The notes under the pieces are model-generated. The model had not been told where the DNA came from. It made no database searches and worked only from the letters and a program-made list of their open reading frames with translations. From Flammeovirga kamogawensis (GTDB lineage: Bacteria; Bacteroidota; Bacteroidia; Cytophagales; Flammeovirgaceae), in contig NZ_CP076128.1 of the NCBI RefSeq assembly GCF_018736065.1, positions 2,170,001 through 2,234,000 on the forward strand: a stretch of DNA of 64,000 bases, read 5' to 3'. Shown piece by piece: positions 1 through 8,667 of the stretch (positions are counted from its first letter, which is position 1; every line of letters starts with the position of its first letter). Both the position numbers and the translations under genes were made by a program.

Positions 1-1662
1 CGCGATATTGAATTAATAAAGAATAAACCTTTTGAAATTGTATCCTTCAAAAGAAAAGAAGGTATTGAAACATCTCCATATTTATTTGATTTAACTTCTT
101 TACAAGTAGAATGTAATAAGAAGTTCAGTTTTTCTGCTGAACAAACACTTAAATTAGCTCAAAGTCTTTATGAAAAGAAGTTCCTTACTTACCCTCGTGT
201 AGATACTACTTATTTACCTAATAATCTGTATCCAGAAGTTGGCCCGACATTAAAAGCACTATCTAAATTCTCTAATGAGACTGCTCCTTTATTTGGGAAA
301 CCATTTAAGAAATCTAAAAAAGTTTTTAATGATCAGAAAGTTACAGATCACCATGCAATTATTCCTACTAAAATAACTGCAAGAGGTATGACCGAATCTG
401 AATCTGCCGTTTATGATTTAGTTGCTCTACGTTTTATAGCTGCATTTTATCCAGAATGTAAAGTTGCTAAAACAGAAGTTCTTGGAAAAGTAGAATCTAT
501 TGACTTTAAAACGAATGGTAGAGAAGTTCTTGATCCGGGTTGGCGTGTTTTATTTAAAAAAGATGAAGAAGAAGAAAAAAAGAGGAAAAAGAAAAAAGGG
601 GAGGAAGACGAACAAACATTACCTACTTTTCAGCAAGGAGAAATGGGAGAGCACACTCCTTCTATTTTTAATAAAGAAACAAAACCTCCTAAGTTATATA
701 CAGAAGCTACCCTTTTACGAGCAATGGAAACTGCTGGTAAAAATATAGATGATGAGGAATTGAGAAAAGCAATGAAGGAAAATGGTATTGGTAGACCTTC
801 TACGAGAGCAAATATTATTGAAACATTGTTTCGAAGAAAATACATCGAAAAGCAAAGAAAAAATTTAGTACCTACACAAGCTGGCTTAAGCTTAGTTGCT
901 ACAATACAGAATGATTTACTCAAATCAGCAGAACTAACAGGTATTTGGGAAAAGAAACTTCGTCAAATAGAAGATGGAGATTATGATATCAATCTTTTTA
1001 TGAATGAAATAAAAGAGATGGTAACAGAAGTTGTTCAGAATGTAAAATCTATTCGATCAAACTTTAAAATTGAAACACCAACCAAATCTCTTAAGGTTAC
1101 TCCATCTAAAAAAGTAAAACCAAAACCAACAGAACAAGATTTAACCTGTCCTAAATGTAAAAAGCATAATGTAGTAAAAGGAAATAATGCTTATGGCTGC
1201 TTAGGTTGGAAAGACAAAAGCTGTGACTTTTTAATAAAATTTGATTTTGAGGGTAAAAAATTAACAGATAAACAAATTCAGTCCTTAATCATAAAAGGTA
1301 GAACTCCAGAAATAAAAGGATTTAAAATTAATGGTGTTACTAAAAAAGGTGTACTTATTCTTAATAATTCATCAAAAATTATCTTTAATGAGTTAGAAGA
1401 ACAACCATTAATGTGTCCGAAATGCCAAAAAGGTCAAATTTTAGAAGGAAAAACTGCTTTTGGGTGTGGAAATTGGAAAAATGGGTGTGATTTTAAGGTG
1501 CCTTTTGAAGTTTTTGGTAAAAAAATCACAAAAACTCAATTAAAATCACTCATTCAGAAAGGAACTACCCAAAAAATGAAGGGATTTACATCAAAAAGCA
1601 CTGATTTCACTGAAGGAAGGTTAAAATTAAACCCAGACTTCTCAATTTCAATAATAAATTAA
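1..1662 (+). CDS. topB: DNA topoisomerase III, 3' part (5' end outside window)
   Basis: The frame is open from base 1, so this is the last 553 codons of a longer gene; the first ATG inside the window (388) is internal and not the start. Type IA topoisomerases relax DNA by cutting one strand through an active-site tyrosine. That region is visible as FLTYPRVDT, with the tyrosine at residue 64 of the visible part, followed by DHHAIIPT and later GIGRPSTRA, both typical of the family. A charged K/E-rich linker (about residues 182-205) and two C-terminal zinc-ribbon-like repeats (CPKCKKHN...C..C and CPKCQKG...C..C) complete it, as in bacterial TopB rather than TopA. No downstream gene is close enough to be co-transcribed. 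Confident of the family; TopB rather than TopA rests on the C-terminal layout. Confidence 0.9.
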   Translation, partial: RDIELIKNKPFEIVSFKRKEGIETSPYLFDLTSLQVECNKKFSFSAEQTLKLAQSLYEKKFLTYPRVDTTYLPNNLYPEVGPTLKALSKFSNETAPLFGKPFKKSKKVFNDQKVTDHHAIIPTKITARGMTESESAVYDLVALRFIAAFYPECKVAKTEVLGKVESIDFKTNGREVLDPGWRVLFKKDEEEEKKRKKKKGEEDEQTLPTFQQGEMGEHTPSIFNKETKPPKLYTEATLLRAMETAGKNIDDEELRKAMKENGIGRPSTRANIIETLFRRKYIEKQRKNLVPTQAGLSLVATIQNDLLKSAELTGIWEKKLRQIEDGDYDINLFMNEIKEMVTEVVQNVKSIRSNFKIETPTKSLKVTPSKKVKPKPTEQDLTCPKCKKHNVVKGNNAYGCLGWKDKSCDFLIKFDFEGKKLTDKQIQSLIIKGRTPEIKGFKINGVTKKGVLILNNSSKIIFNELEEQPLMCPKCQKGQILEGKTAFGCGNWKNGCDFKVPFEVFGKKITKTQLKSLIQKGTTQKMKGFTSKSTDFTEGRLKLNPDFSISIIN

Positions 1663-1886
1663 TTCCAAAGGGTTATTTTAAAACCTAAAATCAATATTTT
1701 TTTATTTTTTCATTACATATTCCATAAAAAAACACCCTGTTTTTTAAAAATACTCTATTTTTTAAGGTAAATAGGGTTATTTTTCGTGTTAAGATTTGCA
1801 AATAAGGAATTAGAGCCATAGAATTGTATCAGAAATCAAGGGAAACAAACTTTAAGAAGTTTCTTAAACGCTGTCTACCTTAATAG

Positions 1887-1947
1887 ATGTGAGTGATCCG
1901 TTTAACTTCGGTCCAAAAGATCTTTGTTAAACGGATATATCACACAT
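1887..1947 (+). promoter_or_regulatory. Long imperfect hairpin in the amt leader
   Basis: Arms ATCCGTTTAAC (1896-1906) and GTTAAACGGAT (1926-1936) are perfect 11-base complements around a 19-base loop. After a 4-base bulge, ATGTG (1887-1891) can pair with CACAT (1943-1947). The loop contains AAAGATCTTT, itself a palindrome. No T-run follows, so it is not an ordinary terminator. It lies 45 bases before the ammonium transporter start. It could be an RNA control element or a protein-binding dyad; I cannot assign it to a known class. The rest of 1663-1991 is AT-rich and holds no gene that I can see. Confidence 0.55.
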
Positions 1948-1991
1948 AACTAGAAATTTTGACACTATCTATAATTTAATTTTCAACTGCG

Positions 1992-3293
1992 ATGTTCTCA
2001 TCTATTCACCTAATCGCCGATGCTACATTGGCTACGACAGAAGCAGTAACACAAGCTGTTACAGCAGAACAACTTCAAACAATTAGTCTAACAACAAGCA
2101 ACGTTTGGATGCTAGTATGTACAATGCTAGTTTTTATTATGGCACTTGGTTTTGCATGTGTTGAAGCGGGTTTTACCCAAGCTAAAAACACTGTAAACAT
2201 CTTGTTCAAAAACTCTGTTGATTTAAGTGTAGGAATTATTTCTTATGCATGGTTTGGTTTCAACCTTATGTACCCAGGAGAGTTTAATGGTATTTTTGGA
2301 TTTAAAGAATGGGGTATTCAACTACCTACAGATTACACATCACTAGGTTATGCAGGTGGTGCTTACACGTACTGGACTGACTTCTTATTCCAAGCAATGT
2401 TTGCTGCAACATGTGCAACAATTGTTTCTGGAGCAGTAGCAGAAAGAATCAAAATTACTTCTTATTTTATTTTCACATTCTTCTTAGTAGGACTTATCTA
2501 CCCTGTTTTAGGTTCATGGCACTGGGGTGGCGGATGGTTATCTCAAATGGGATTCTATGACTTCGCTGGTTCAACTGTAGTTCACTCAGTAGGTGGATGG
2601 GCAGCCTTAGCAGGTATTATTGCAATCGGACCACGTATTGGTAAATATGTTAACGGTAAAGTAGTTGACAAGCCAGGTTCTTCAGTTCCTTTAGCTGTAA
2701 TTGGTGTATTCTTGTTATGGTTCGGATGGTTCGGGTTCAACGGTGGATCTGTATTATCAGCAGATGCTGAATCTATCTCATTAGTATTAGTTACTACAAC
2801 TTTAGCTGCAGCAGCAGGAGCAATCGGCGGATGGGTCGGTGGATACATCTTGTTTAAACGTTACGATTTAGGAATGGTATTAAACGGTATCCTTGCAGGT
2901 TTAGTAGGTATTACAGCAGGTGCAGATAAAATGTCACCTAACGAAGCAATCTTAATTGGTCTTTTCTGTGGTATTATCGTTGTATTCTCTGCAGTAACAA
3001 TGGACAAATTCAAATTAGATGATTGTGTAGGAGCTGTTTCAGTTCACTTAACTTGTGGTATCGTTGGTACTTTAGCAGTAGGTGTACTAGGAGAGTTAGC
3101 TAGCTGGTCACAATTTGTAACACAATTAACAGGTGTTGCTGCATATGGTGCTGTTGCATTCTCTGCTTCATTAGCAATATTCTACGGATTAAAATTCACA
3201 GTTGGTGTAAGAGTTTCAGAAGAACACGAATCTGAAGGACTTGATAGCCATGAGCACGGTATCCGTGGTTATACTATCACTTACGATAACTAG
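1992..3293 (+). CDS. amt: Ammonium transporter, Amt family
   Basis: This 433-residue polytopic inner-membrane channel conducts ammonium. The N-terminus (about 25 residues rich in A/T) is followed by about eleven hydrophobic segments. Family landmarks are visible: VEAGF and AKNTVNIL early, then FAGSTVVHSVGG, which holds the first pore histidine, and VSVHLTCGIVG, which holds the second. The C-terminal tail (SHEHGIRGYT) is the cytoplasmic part that contacts P-II proteins in relatives. No glnK/P-II gene lies beside it, which is unusual since amt and glnK are often paired. It begins a nitrogen block with the barrel protein at 3469 and glutamine synthetase at 4891. The hairpin leader upstream suggests specific control. 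Confidence 0.95.
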   Translation: MFSSIHLIADATLATTEAVTQAVTAEQLQTISLTTSNVWMLVCTMLVFIMALGFACVEAGFTQAKNTVNILFKNSVDLSVGIISYAWFGFNLMYPGEFNGIFGFKEWGIQLPTDYTSLGYAGGAYTYWTDFLFQAMFAATCATIVSGAVAERIKITSYFIFTFFLVGLIYPVLGSWHWGGGWLSQMGFYDFAGSTVVHSVGGWAALAGIIAIGPRIGKYVNGKVVDKPGSSVPLAVIGVFLLWFGWFGFNGGSVLSADAESISLVLVTTTLAAAAGAIGGWVGGYILFKRYDLGMVLNGILAGLVGITAGADKMSPNEAILIGLFCGIIVVFSAVTMDKFKLDDCVGAVSVHLTCGIVGTLAVGVLGELASWSQFVTQLTGVAAYGAVAFSASLAIFYGLKFTVGVRVSEEHESEGLDSHEHGIRGYTITYDN

Positions 3294-3302
3294 TAAATAT
3301 TA

Positions 3303-3324
3303 GGGAGAGTTTAAAAACTCTCCC
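3303..3324 (+). terminator. Hairpin after amt
   Basis: GGGAGAGTTT (3303-3312) and AAACTCTCCC (3315-3324) are perfect complements; only a weak TT/A-rich tail follows. It could end or attenuate the amt transcript before the barrel gene. Confidence 0.6.
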
Positions 3325-3468
3325 TTAAAATAAAAGCCAGCTTAATAGCTTTAATATTTAGCAAACAATTATCATTTCTTCAAAACTATCGCTAGAAGAA
3401 ATTATTCCAACTAAGTACTTCATGTGTGCGAAGTAACTATTAATTATTCACCTCTATAATTTTCTAAA

Positions 3469-4593
3469 ATGAAAACTAAATTTTTCTCTTTCATTGCACC
3501 TTTAATGGTTGCAGGTTCAATGGCATTTGCTCAAGATTCAGCAGAAACTACAGAAGTAGTAATCGCAGAAGAAACTGTTGAAGCAACAGAAGAAGAAGTA
3601 ACAGAATCAAACAAACTTGCTATATCAGGTTCAGTTGATTTATATTATAACTATGATTTTTCAGGACAAGACGTTCCAAACATCGGAACTTCTTTTAACG
3701 ATACACAAAATTCTATCGCTTTAGGTATGGCTAACGTGATTTTATCACAGTCATTAGGTAAAGCTTCGTTTGTAGCTGATTTATCATTCGGTACTAGATC
3801 AAACAACTCTATTCCAGACGCTCAATTTCATATTCAAAACTTATATGCATCTTACCAATTAACTGAAAAGTTATCGGCAACTGCAGGTTTCATGGGTACT
3901 TTCGTAGGTTATGAAGTAATTTCTCCAACAGGAAACTTCAACTACTCTACTTCTTACTTATTCTCTAACGGTCCTTTCCAAAATGCTGGACTTAAGTTTG
4001 ACTATGCTGTATCTGAAAAGTTTGCAGTTATGTTAGGTATATTTACAAACGAATGGGATACTTACTCTGCAGCTCCTAACTTAGGAATGAGCGGTATTGG
4101 TGCACAAATTTACTATGCTCCAGTAGAAGGTCTTGATTTATACTTTAACGGTTTTAACTCTTCAACAAGATCAGTTGTTGATTTAACTGCTGGTTACCAA
4201 GCATCAGATGCATTGTATATTGGTTTAAATGCTGCATGGGCTGACAAGAAAGAAGGATATGATGGAGCTACAGATGCTTACAAATCAGTTGATCAATTAT
4301 ACACAGGTGTTGCTACTTACTTACAGTACGGTTTCTCAGAAACATTTGCTTTAGGTCTTCGTTACGAATATTTCAAAGACAATGCTAAAGTAAATGAGTT
4401 AGACGGTTCTTCTGTTGATAACTTCACTGCAGTAAATGCTTTCACATTATCTGGTAACATTGCTTTAGGACCATTAATGGTAATTCCTGAATTAAGAATG
4501 GATACTTCAGATATGGATATCTTCTTAGATAGCGATGCAAAAGCTACAAGCTCAGCTACTCAAGGTACTTTAGCAGTAGTTTACGCATTCTAA
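3469..4593 (+). CDS. Outer-membrane beta-barrel protein (BBP2/porin-like)
   Basis: The 374-residue protein starts with a clear signal peptide (MKTKFFSFIAPLMVAGSMAFA, cleaved before QDS). An acidic E/T/V-rich spacer (residues about 23-45) follows, then alternating hydrophobic and polar strands with many aromatic ends. It terminates in VVYAF, the C-terminal phenylalanine used for outer-membrane insertion. The layout fits the Bacteroidota outer-membrane beta-barrel family (PF07642, BBP2). Its position between amt and glutamine synthetase suggests a role in nitrogen-compound entry, but substrate specificity is inference. Hairpins lie on both sides, so it may be its own transcript. Confidence 0.75.
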   Translation: MKTKFFSFIAPLMVAGSMAFAQDSAETTEVVIAEETVEATEEEVTESNKLAISGSVDLYYNYDFSGQDVPNIGTSFNDTQNSIALGMANVILSQSLGKASFVADLSFGTRSNNSIPDAQFHIQNLYASYQLTEKLSATAGFMGTFVGYEVISPTGNFNYSTSYLFSNGPFQNAGLKFDYAVSEKFAVMLGIFTNEWDTYSAAPNLGMSGIGAQIYYAPVEGLDLYFNGFNSSTRSVVDLTAGYQASDALYIGLNAAWADKKEGYDGATDAYKSVDQLYTGVATYLQYGFSETFALGLRYEYFKDNAKVNELDGSSVDNFTAVNAFTLSGNIALGPLMVIPELRMDTSDMDIFLDSDAKATSSATQGTLAVVYAF

Positions 4594-4626
4594 TCTAAAC
4601 TTTACTTACCAAAAAGTACAAGTATA

Positions 4627-4661
4627 ATAAGAGCCAATACAAATCCTGTATTGGCTCTTAT
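4627..4661 (+). terminator. Terminator after barrel gene
   Basis: A perfect 14-base-pair stem (4627-4640 with 4648-4661, core AGAGCCAATAC) has a 7-base loop. CTTTAAT follows, and a T-rich stretch lies near 4680. Confidence 0.8.
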
Positions 4662-4745
4662 CTTTAATAAAAAAGGGCTTTTTTTGAAAAAATCATTAAT
4701 TTAAATCCATTTAGGTAAAAATTTACCCACAAAATGTGAAAATCC

Positions 4746-4776
4746 TTGATTTTTTTAAAAAACAGACTCATATTTA
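4746..4776 (+). promoter_or_regulatory. Candidate promoter for glutamine synthetase
   Basis: TTG (4746-4748), exactly 20 bases, then CATATTTA (4769-4776): a near match to the Bacteroidota -33 TTTG / -7 TAnnTTTG pattern. It would give a leader of about 110 bases before glnN. Confidence 0.4.
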
Positions 4777-4890
4777 CAGAGTAAACAAATTATAACAACT
4801 TCAGCTAACGAACAACTGTCTTATAAACCTTATTAAAATGGGTATTTAAAATAGAGTTCTAGCTATCGTTTTTTTTAATCTCACATTACA

Positions 4891-7041
4891 ATGACAAATC
4901 TTCGTTTTAACGCCGTAGAGGTCGCTTCAGCTAGAAGTGCGAAAACTGTGGAAACTCCATCAAACAGAATTTCTGATTATTTTGGAGAAGACTGTTTCGG
5001 TCTTCCACAAATGAAAGCTCACCTTGCTCCTGGTATTTACAAAAAAGTAGAATCAGCAGTAAAACATGGTACTAAGATTGATGAAGCTACTGCTGATGCA
5101 GTTGCAACATCTGTAGCTACTTGGGCAATCTCAAAAGGAGCAACTCACCACACTCACTGGTTCCAACCATTAACTGGGTCTTCTGCGGAGAAACATGATT
5201 CATTCTTCGATTACACTAAAGGAATTGAAACTTTTAAAGGATCTACTCTAGTTCAACAAGAGCCAGATGCTTCTTCTTTCCCGAACGGTGGTATTCGTGC
5301 TACTAACCAAGCTCGTGGTTATACTGGTTGGGATCCAAGTTCTCCAATCTTTATCGTAGACAAAACTTTATGTATCCCTACTGTATTCGTATCGTTTACA
5401 GGTGATACTTTAGATTATAAAACACCATTGTTAAAAGCTCAAGAAGCAATTAACAAAGCTACTATCGATGTATGTCAATATTTCGAAGAAGGTGTTACAA
5501 GTATTTCTGCTTCATTAGGTTGTGAGCAAGAATATTTCTTAGTAGACAAAGCATTTTATGTTGCACGTCCTGACCTTTACATTACTGGTCGTACGTTATT
5601 TGGTGCTAAGCCTCCACACGGTCAGCAATTAGACGATCACTACTTTGGTTCTATTGCACCGCGTGTAAACGCATTTATGAAAGACTTCGAATACCAATGT
5701 CATAAATTGGGAATTCCTATTACTACTCGTCATAACGAAGTAGCACCAGGTCAATTCGAAGCTGCTCCTTTATATGAAGAAATCAACACTGGTGTTGATC
5801 ACAACCTTCTTATGATGGACATTATGGAGAAAGTTGCAGGAGAGCATAACTTTGCTGTACTTCTTCACGAAAAGCCTTTCGCAGGATTAAACGGTTCAGG
5901 TAAGCACAACAACTGGTCGTTAATTACAAACAAAGGACGTAACTTATTTGATCCAGAAGGTTCTCTTTACTTCTTAACTTTCTTAGTGAACACTGTAAAA
6001 GCTGTTCATAAGTATGCTGACTTACTACGTGCATCTATTGCATCTGCTGGTAACGATCACCGTTTAGGAGCAAATGAAGCACCTCCTGCAATCATGTCTG
6101 TATTCTTAGGTTCTTCTCTAACTGCATTTTTAGATGAAGTTGCTAAAACAGGTAAACTAGTATTCAACGAAGGTGATGATCAATATATTGAATTAGGTCT
6201 TGATAAGATTCCTGGTTTAAAATTAGATACTACGGACCGTAACCGTACTTCTCCTTTTGCATTCACTGGTAACAAGTTTGAATTCCGTGCTGTAGGTTCT
6301 ACTCAGAACACTGCAACTCCAATGACGGTATTAAACTTAATCGTTGCTGAGCAATTAACTAACTTCAAAGAGTCTGTTGATGCTGCAATTGCTGGTGGAA
6401 AAGATAAAGAAGCTGCAATCAGAGACGTATTAGTACAATACATCAAAGAATCTGAAGCTATCCGTTTTGAAGGTGATGGTTACTCTCAAGAATGGGTAGA
6501 AGAAGCTGAATCAAGAGGTCTTTCTAACGTTAAAGATACTCCTCGTGCTTTAGATTTCTTCATCTCTAAAGAGGCTAAGGAAATCTTTGCTAAGCAAGGT
6601 GTATTTACTGAAAGAGAAATTGAAGCTCGTCATGATGTTTGGTCTGAGATCTACTCAACTAAAATTGATATCGAGTCGAAAACAATGGAAGAGCTTGTAT
6701 TAAACAAAGTACTTCCTGCATCAGCTAGCTATGTTGCTAAATTATCTGACTCTGCAGTAAAATTAAAAGATCTTGGTCTTGATGCTTCATCAATTATTAC
6801 TACTATTGAAGAAGTTACAGGTTTCATGAAAACAGCAAAAGAAGGTGTAGCTGCAATGGTATTAGAGCGTGATAGAGTTCTTGCTATTGAAGATACAAAT
6901 GCTCAAGCTGTTGAATTCTGTGATAGCATTAAAGCTAAATACTTCGACACTATCCGTGAAGCAGTAGATCGTTTAGAATTATTCGTTGATGACGCTGAAT
7001 GGCCATTACCGAAATATTCTGAAATGTTATTAATAAAATAA
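4891..7041 (+). CDS. glnN: Glutamine synthetase, class III
   Basis: This cytoplasmic enzyme makes glutamine from glutamate, ammonia and ATP. At 716 residues it is far longer than class I enzymes (about 470) and matches the class III length. Motifs seen include the glutamate-binding region LGCEQEYFLVD, the metal and substrate segment RHNEVAPGQFEAAP, and the ATP/glutamate loop NGSGKHNNWS. The GSIII-type C-terminal helical region follows. The start is ATG 4891, leading into MTNLRFNAVEVA. Codon usage resembles highly expressed genes here (many GGT/CGT). It works with the amt upstream: the transporter brings ammonium in and the synthetase traps it. It is bounded by terminators on both sides. Confidence 0.95.
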   Translation: MTNLRFNAVEVASARSAKTVETPSNRISDYFGEDCFGLPQMKAHLAPGIYKKVESAVKHGTKIDEATADAVATSVATWAISKGATHHTHWFQPLTGSSAEKHDSFFDYTKGIETFKGSTLVQQEPDASSFPNGGIRATNQARGYTGWDPSSPIFIVDKTLCIPTVFVSFTGDTLDYKTPLLKAQEAINKATIDVCQYFEEGVTSISASLGCEQEYFLVDKAFYVARPDLYITGRTLFGAKPPHGQQLDDHYFGSIAPRVNAFMKDFEYQCHKLGIPITTRHNEVAPGQFEAAPLYEEINTGVDHNLLMMDIMEKVAGEHNFAVLLHEKPFAGLNGSGKHNNWSLITNKGRNLFDPEGSLYFLTFLVNTVKAVHKYADLLRASIASAGNDHRLGANEAPPAIMSVFLGSSLTAFLDEVAKTGKLVFNEGDDQYIELGLDKIPGLKLDTTDRNRTSPFAFTGNKFEFRAVGSTQNTATPMTVLNLIVAEQLTNFKESVDAAIAGGKDKEAAIRDVLVQYIKESEAIRFEGDGYSQEWVEEAESRGLSNVKDTPRALDFFISKEAKEIFAKQGVFTEREIEARHDVWSEIYSTKIDIESKTMEELVLNKVLPASASYVAKLSDSAVKLKDLGLDASSIITTIEEVTGFMKTAKEGVAAMVLERDRVLAIEDTNAQAVEFCDSIKAKYFDTIREAVDRLELFVDDAEWPLPKYSEMLLIK

Positions 7042-7077
7042 TAAGAAGAAATTCTTATAATGTGGGATGTTTATACA

Positions 7078-7107
7078 GCCTCATGGTTCTTTTTAGAATC
7101 ATGAGGC
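7078..7107 (+). terminator. Terminator after glnN
   Basis: A 13-pair stem (7078-7090 with 7095-7107, core GCCTCATG/CATGAGGC, one G-T pair) is followed by CCCATTTTT. Confidence 0.85.
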
Positions 7108-7169
7108 CCCATTTTTCTCACTGAATATTAGCGGATTAAATAATAAATTCATTTTATATGAAATAATTA

Positions 7170-7200
7170 TTGGATTATTACAATTAATCCTACATATTTG
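7170..7200 (+). promoter_or_regulatory. Candidate promoter for tRNA-His
   Basis: TTG (7170-7172), 20 bases, then CATATTTG (7193-7200), one base off TAnnTTTG. It ends 14 bases before the tRNA 5' end, the expected distance for a stable-RNA promoter. Confidence 0.5.
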
Positions 7201-7214
7201 CACCGCAATAAAAC

Positions 7215-7289
7215 GGCGATCGTAGCTCAGTTGGTTAGAGCACTGGTTTGTGGTTCCAGGGGTCGTGGGTTCGATTCCCATCGTTCGCC
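7215..7289 (+). tRNA. tRNA-His (GTG anticodon)
   Basis: A full cloverleaf can be drawn: D arm GCTCAGTTGGTTAGAGC, anticodon loop TTGTGGT (anticodon GTG), T arm GTGGGTTCGATTCCCAT. The extra 5' G (7215) opposite discriminator C (7289) is the hallmark of tRNA-His. CCA is not fully encoded. Two T-T mismatches appear, one in the acceptor stem (position 5 with 68) and one at the base of the anticodon loop (31 with 39). Confidence 0.95.
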
Positions 7290-7298
7290 CAAATGCTT

Positions 7299-7328
7299 AA
7301 AACACTTCTAAGAAATTAGAAGTGTTTT
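7299..7328. terminator. Bidirectional terminator between tRNA-His and hydrolase
   Basis: AAAACACTTCTA (7299-7310) pairs perfectly with TAGAAGTGTTTT (7317-7328), followed by a T-run on + and a T-run on - from the AAAA arm. It serves both converging units. Confidence 0.85.
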
Positions 7329-7339
7329 TTTATGCTCTT

Positions 7340-8260
7340 TTATTCCCCCTTGTTTATCAACCAATCTCTAATAATTGGAAAATGATCTGTAACAGCTTCT
7401 TTTGCTGTACAAATATTTATATGATCATAATCTTTTGCATGACCTGTTTCCTTAGCTAAGTAAATAAATTTATCTTTTTTATTTCCTACCTCTTTCATTA
7501 ATCGAATTACATCATACTTATGCCCTAAATAGTACTCTCGTTTACCTGTAAGATATAAAGTAGGAGGAATATGAGATGCTCGTTTAAATGCATTTAAATA
7601 ATTAAAATTATCAGATGGATCAACCCAATTGTCTAAATCAAATACCCACTTTTTACAATCTTCATAAACTCCTTTAGGTTCATTCTCTTGACCAATTCTC
7701 ATTTCCTTAGCAGGAAAATATCCAAATATTTTTGTTGCTAAACCTGCCACATATCTCCAAATAAAATCAACTTCAAACCTTTTCTTAAAGGTCTTTAGTG
7801 AAATACTTCTTTTAGTTGCAAAGAAGCACATAGATGCAATATTTAATTCTGGATGACGTGCTAAATGGGCTAATGTCCATACTCCACCCCATGAATGTGC
7901 AATGATATGAATTGAAATTCCTTCAGGATAGTACTGCTTGATTTCTGTAATTATTGCTGGTATTTCTTCTTCTATAGCATCAATTTGACGTGATTTACTA
8001 TTTCTTGATACTAAAGGTCTACTTTTACCTCTACCTCTAAAATCAGGTACAAATACATCAAAACCTTGAGCCGCTAAATAGGGAGCAATGCCTTTGTCAT
8101 TTAAAGAATAAAAAATTCGCCCTCCTTCTATACTACCATGTACCATTAAAATAGCTTCTTTAGGGGTAGAAGGAATATATCTTTTTACATATAGTTGATC
8201 TTCCCCAACCGCAATGTATTTATCTTCTGATGTGAATTGTTTATCAATAGTTGTATTCAT
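7340..8260 (-). CDS. Alpha/beta hydrolase, cytoplasmic
   Basis: The 306-residue protein has no signal peptide. The alpha/beta-hydrolase fold is shown by the oxyanion loop MVHGS (about residue 39), DFRGRGKS, and the nucleophile elbow AHSWGG (Ser123). The likely catalytic histidine is in ETGHAKDYDH near the C-terminus. Family members are esterases, lipases or lysophospholipases, and no substrate can be read from the sequence. It is transcribed alone and leftward, converging on tRNA-His through a shared terminator. The ATG at 8258-8260 is preceded by no strong Shine-Dalgarno, as usual in this phylum. Confidence 0.85.
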   Translation of the reverse strand: MNTTIDKQFTSEDKYIAVGEDQLYVKRYIPSTPKEAILMVHGSIEGGRIFYSLNDKGIAPYLAAQGFDVFVPDFRGRGKSRPLVSRNSKSRQIDAIEEEIPAIITEIKQYYPEGISIHIIAHSWGGVWTLAHLARHPELNIASMCFFATKRSISLKTFKKRFEVDFIWRYVAGLATKIFGYFPAKEMRIGQENEPKGVYEDCKKWVFDLDNWVDPSDNFNYLNAFKRASHIPPTLYLTGKREYYLGHKYDVIRLMKEVGNKKDKFIYLAKETGHAKDYDHINICTAKEAVTDHFPIIRDWLINKGE

Positions 8261-8417
8261 GGTGTTTATTTATAAGTGAGTAGTCATTCAATTTATGCAA
8301 AAATTGATAAATTATTAAATTTGATTCATTCTAAATAAGCAATAGTTATAAAAATTAATATTGGTGTGTTACCTTTACTAATCAATAATCAGTCTAAATA
8401 AAACTCAGTACGAGTAG

Positions 8418-8666
8418 ATGAATAATAAAACAAACACGATCAGTATAGACGCTTTAGCTATTGGTTCTTATGGAATCATTAAAGAGTTCCATGATAAAGT
8501 GGTAGGGAGTCGTTTAATTGATCTTGGATTATTTCCTGGTAAAAAAATTAAAGTACTTAGAAAAGCTCCATTTGGAGGTGCTTTATATATTAAATCTGGT
8601 CAACAGTCGTTTGCATTAGGGCTTACTGAAGCAAAAACTGTATTTGCTACTCCTGAGGTAATTTAA
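8418..8666 (+). CDS. feoA: Ferrous iron transport protein FeoA
   Basis: An 82-residue SH3-like cytoplasmic protein. Typical FeoA features are an N-terminal stretch ending in GSYGIIKEFHD, then RLIDLGLFPGKKIKVLRKAPFGG (quoted only as landmarks around residues 32-53) and a final LGLTEAKTVFATP. It ends one base before the feoB ATG, so the two are translationally coupled. FeoA binds or modulates the FeoB GTPase. No feoC is present, which is normal outside enterobacteria. Confidence 0.92.
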   Translation: MNNKTNTISIDALAIGSYGIIKEFHDKVVGSRLIDLGLFPGKKIKVLRKAPFGGALYIKSGQQSFALGLTEAKTVFATPEVI

Positions 8667-8667
8667 T

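Noticed and set aside
7099-7281. Open frame opposite tRNA-His with product starting MGIEPTTPG
   Set aside because: It is the usual antisense shadow of a tRNA gene, a frequent false annotation.
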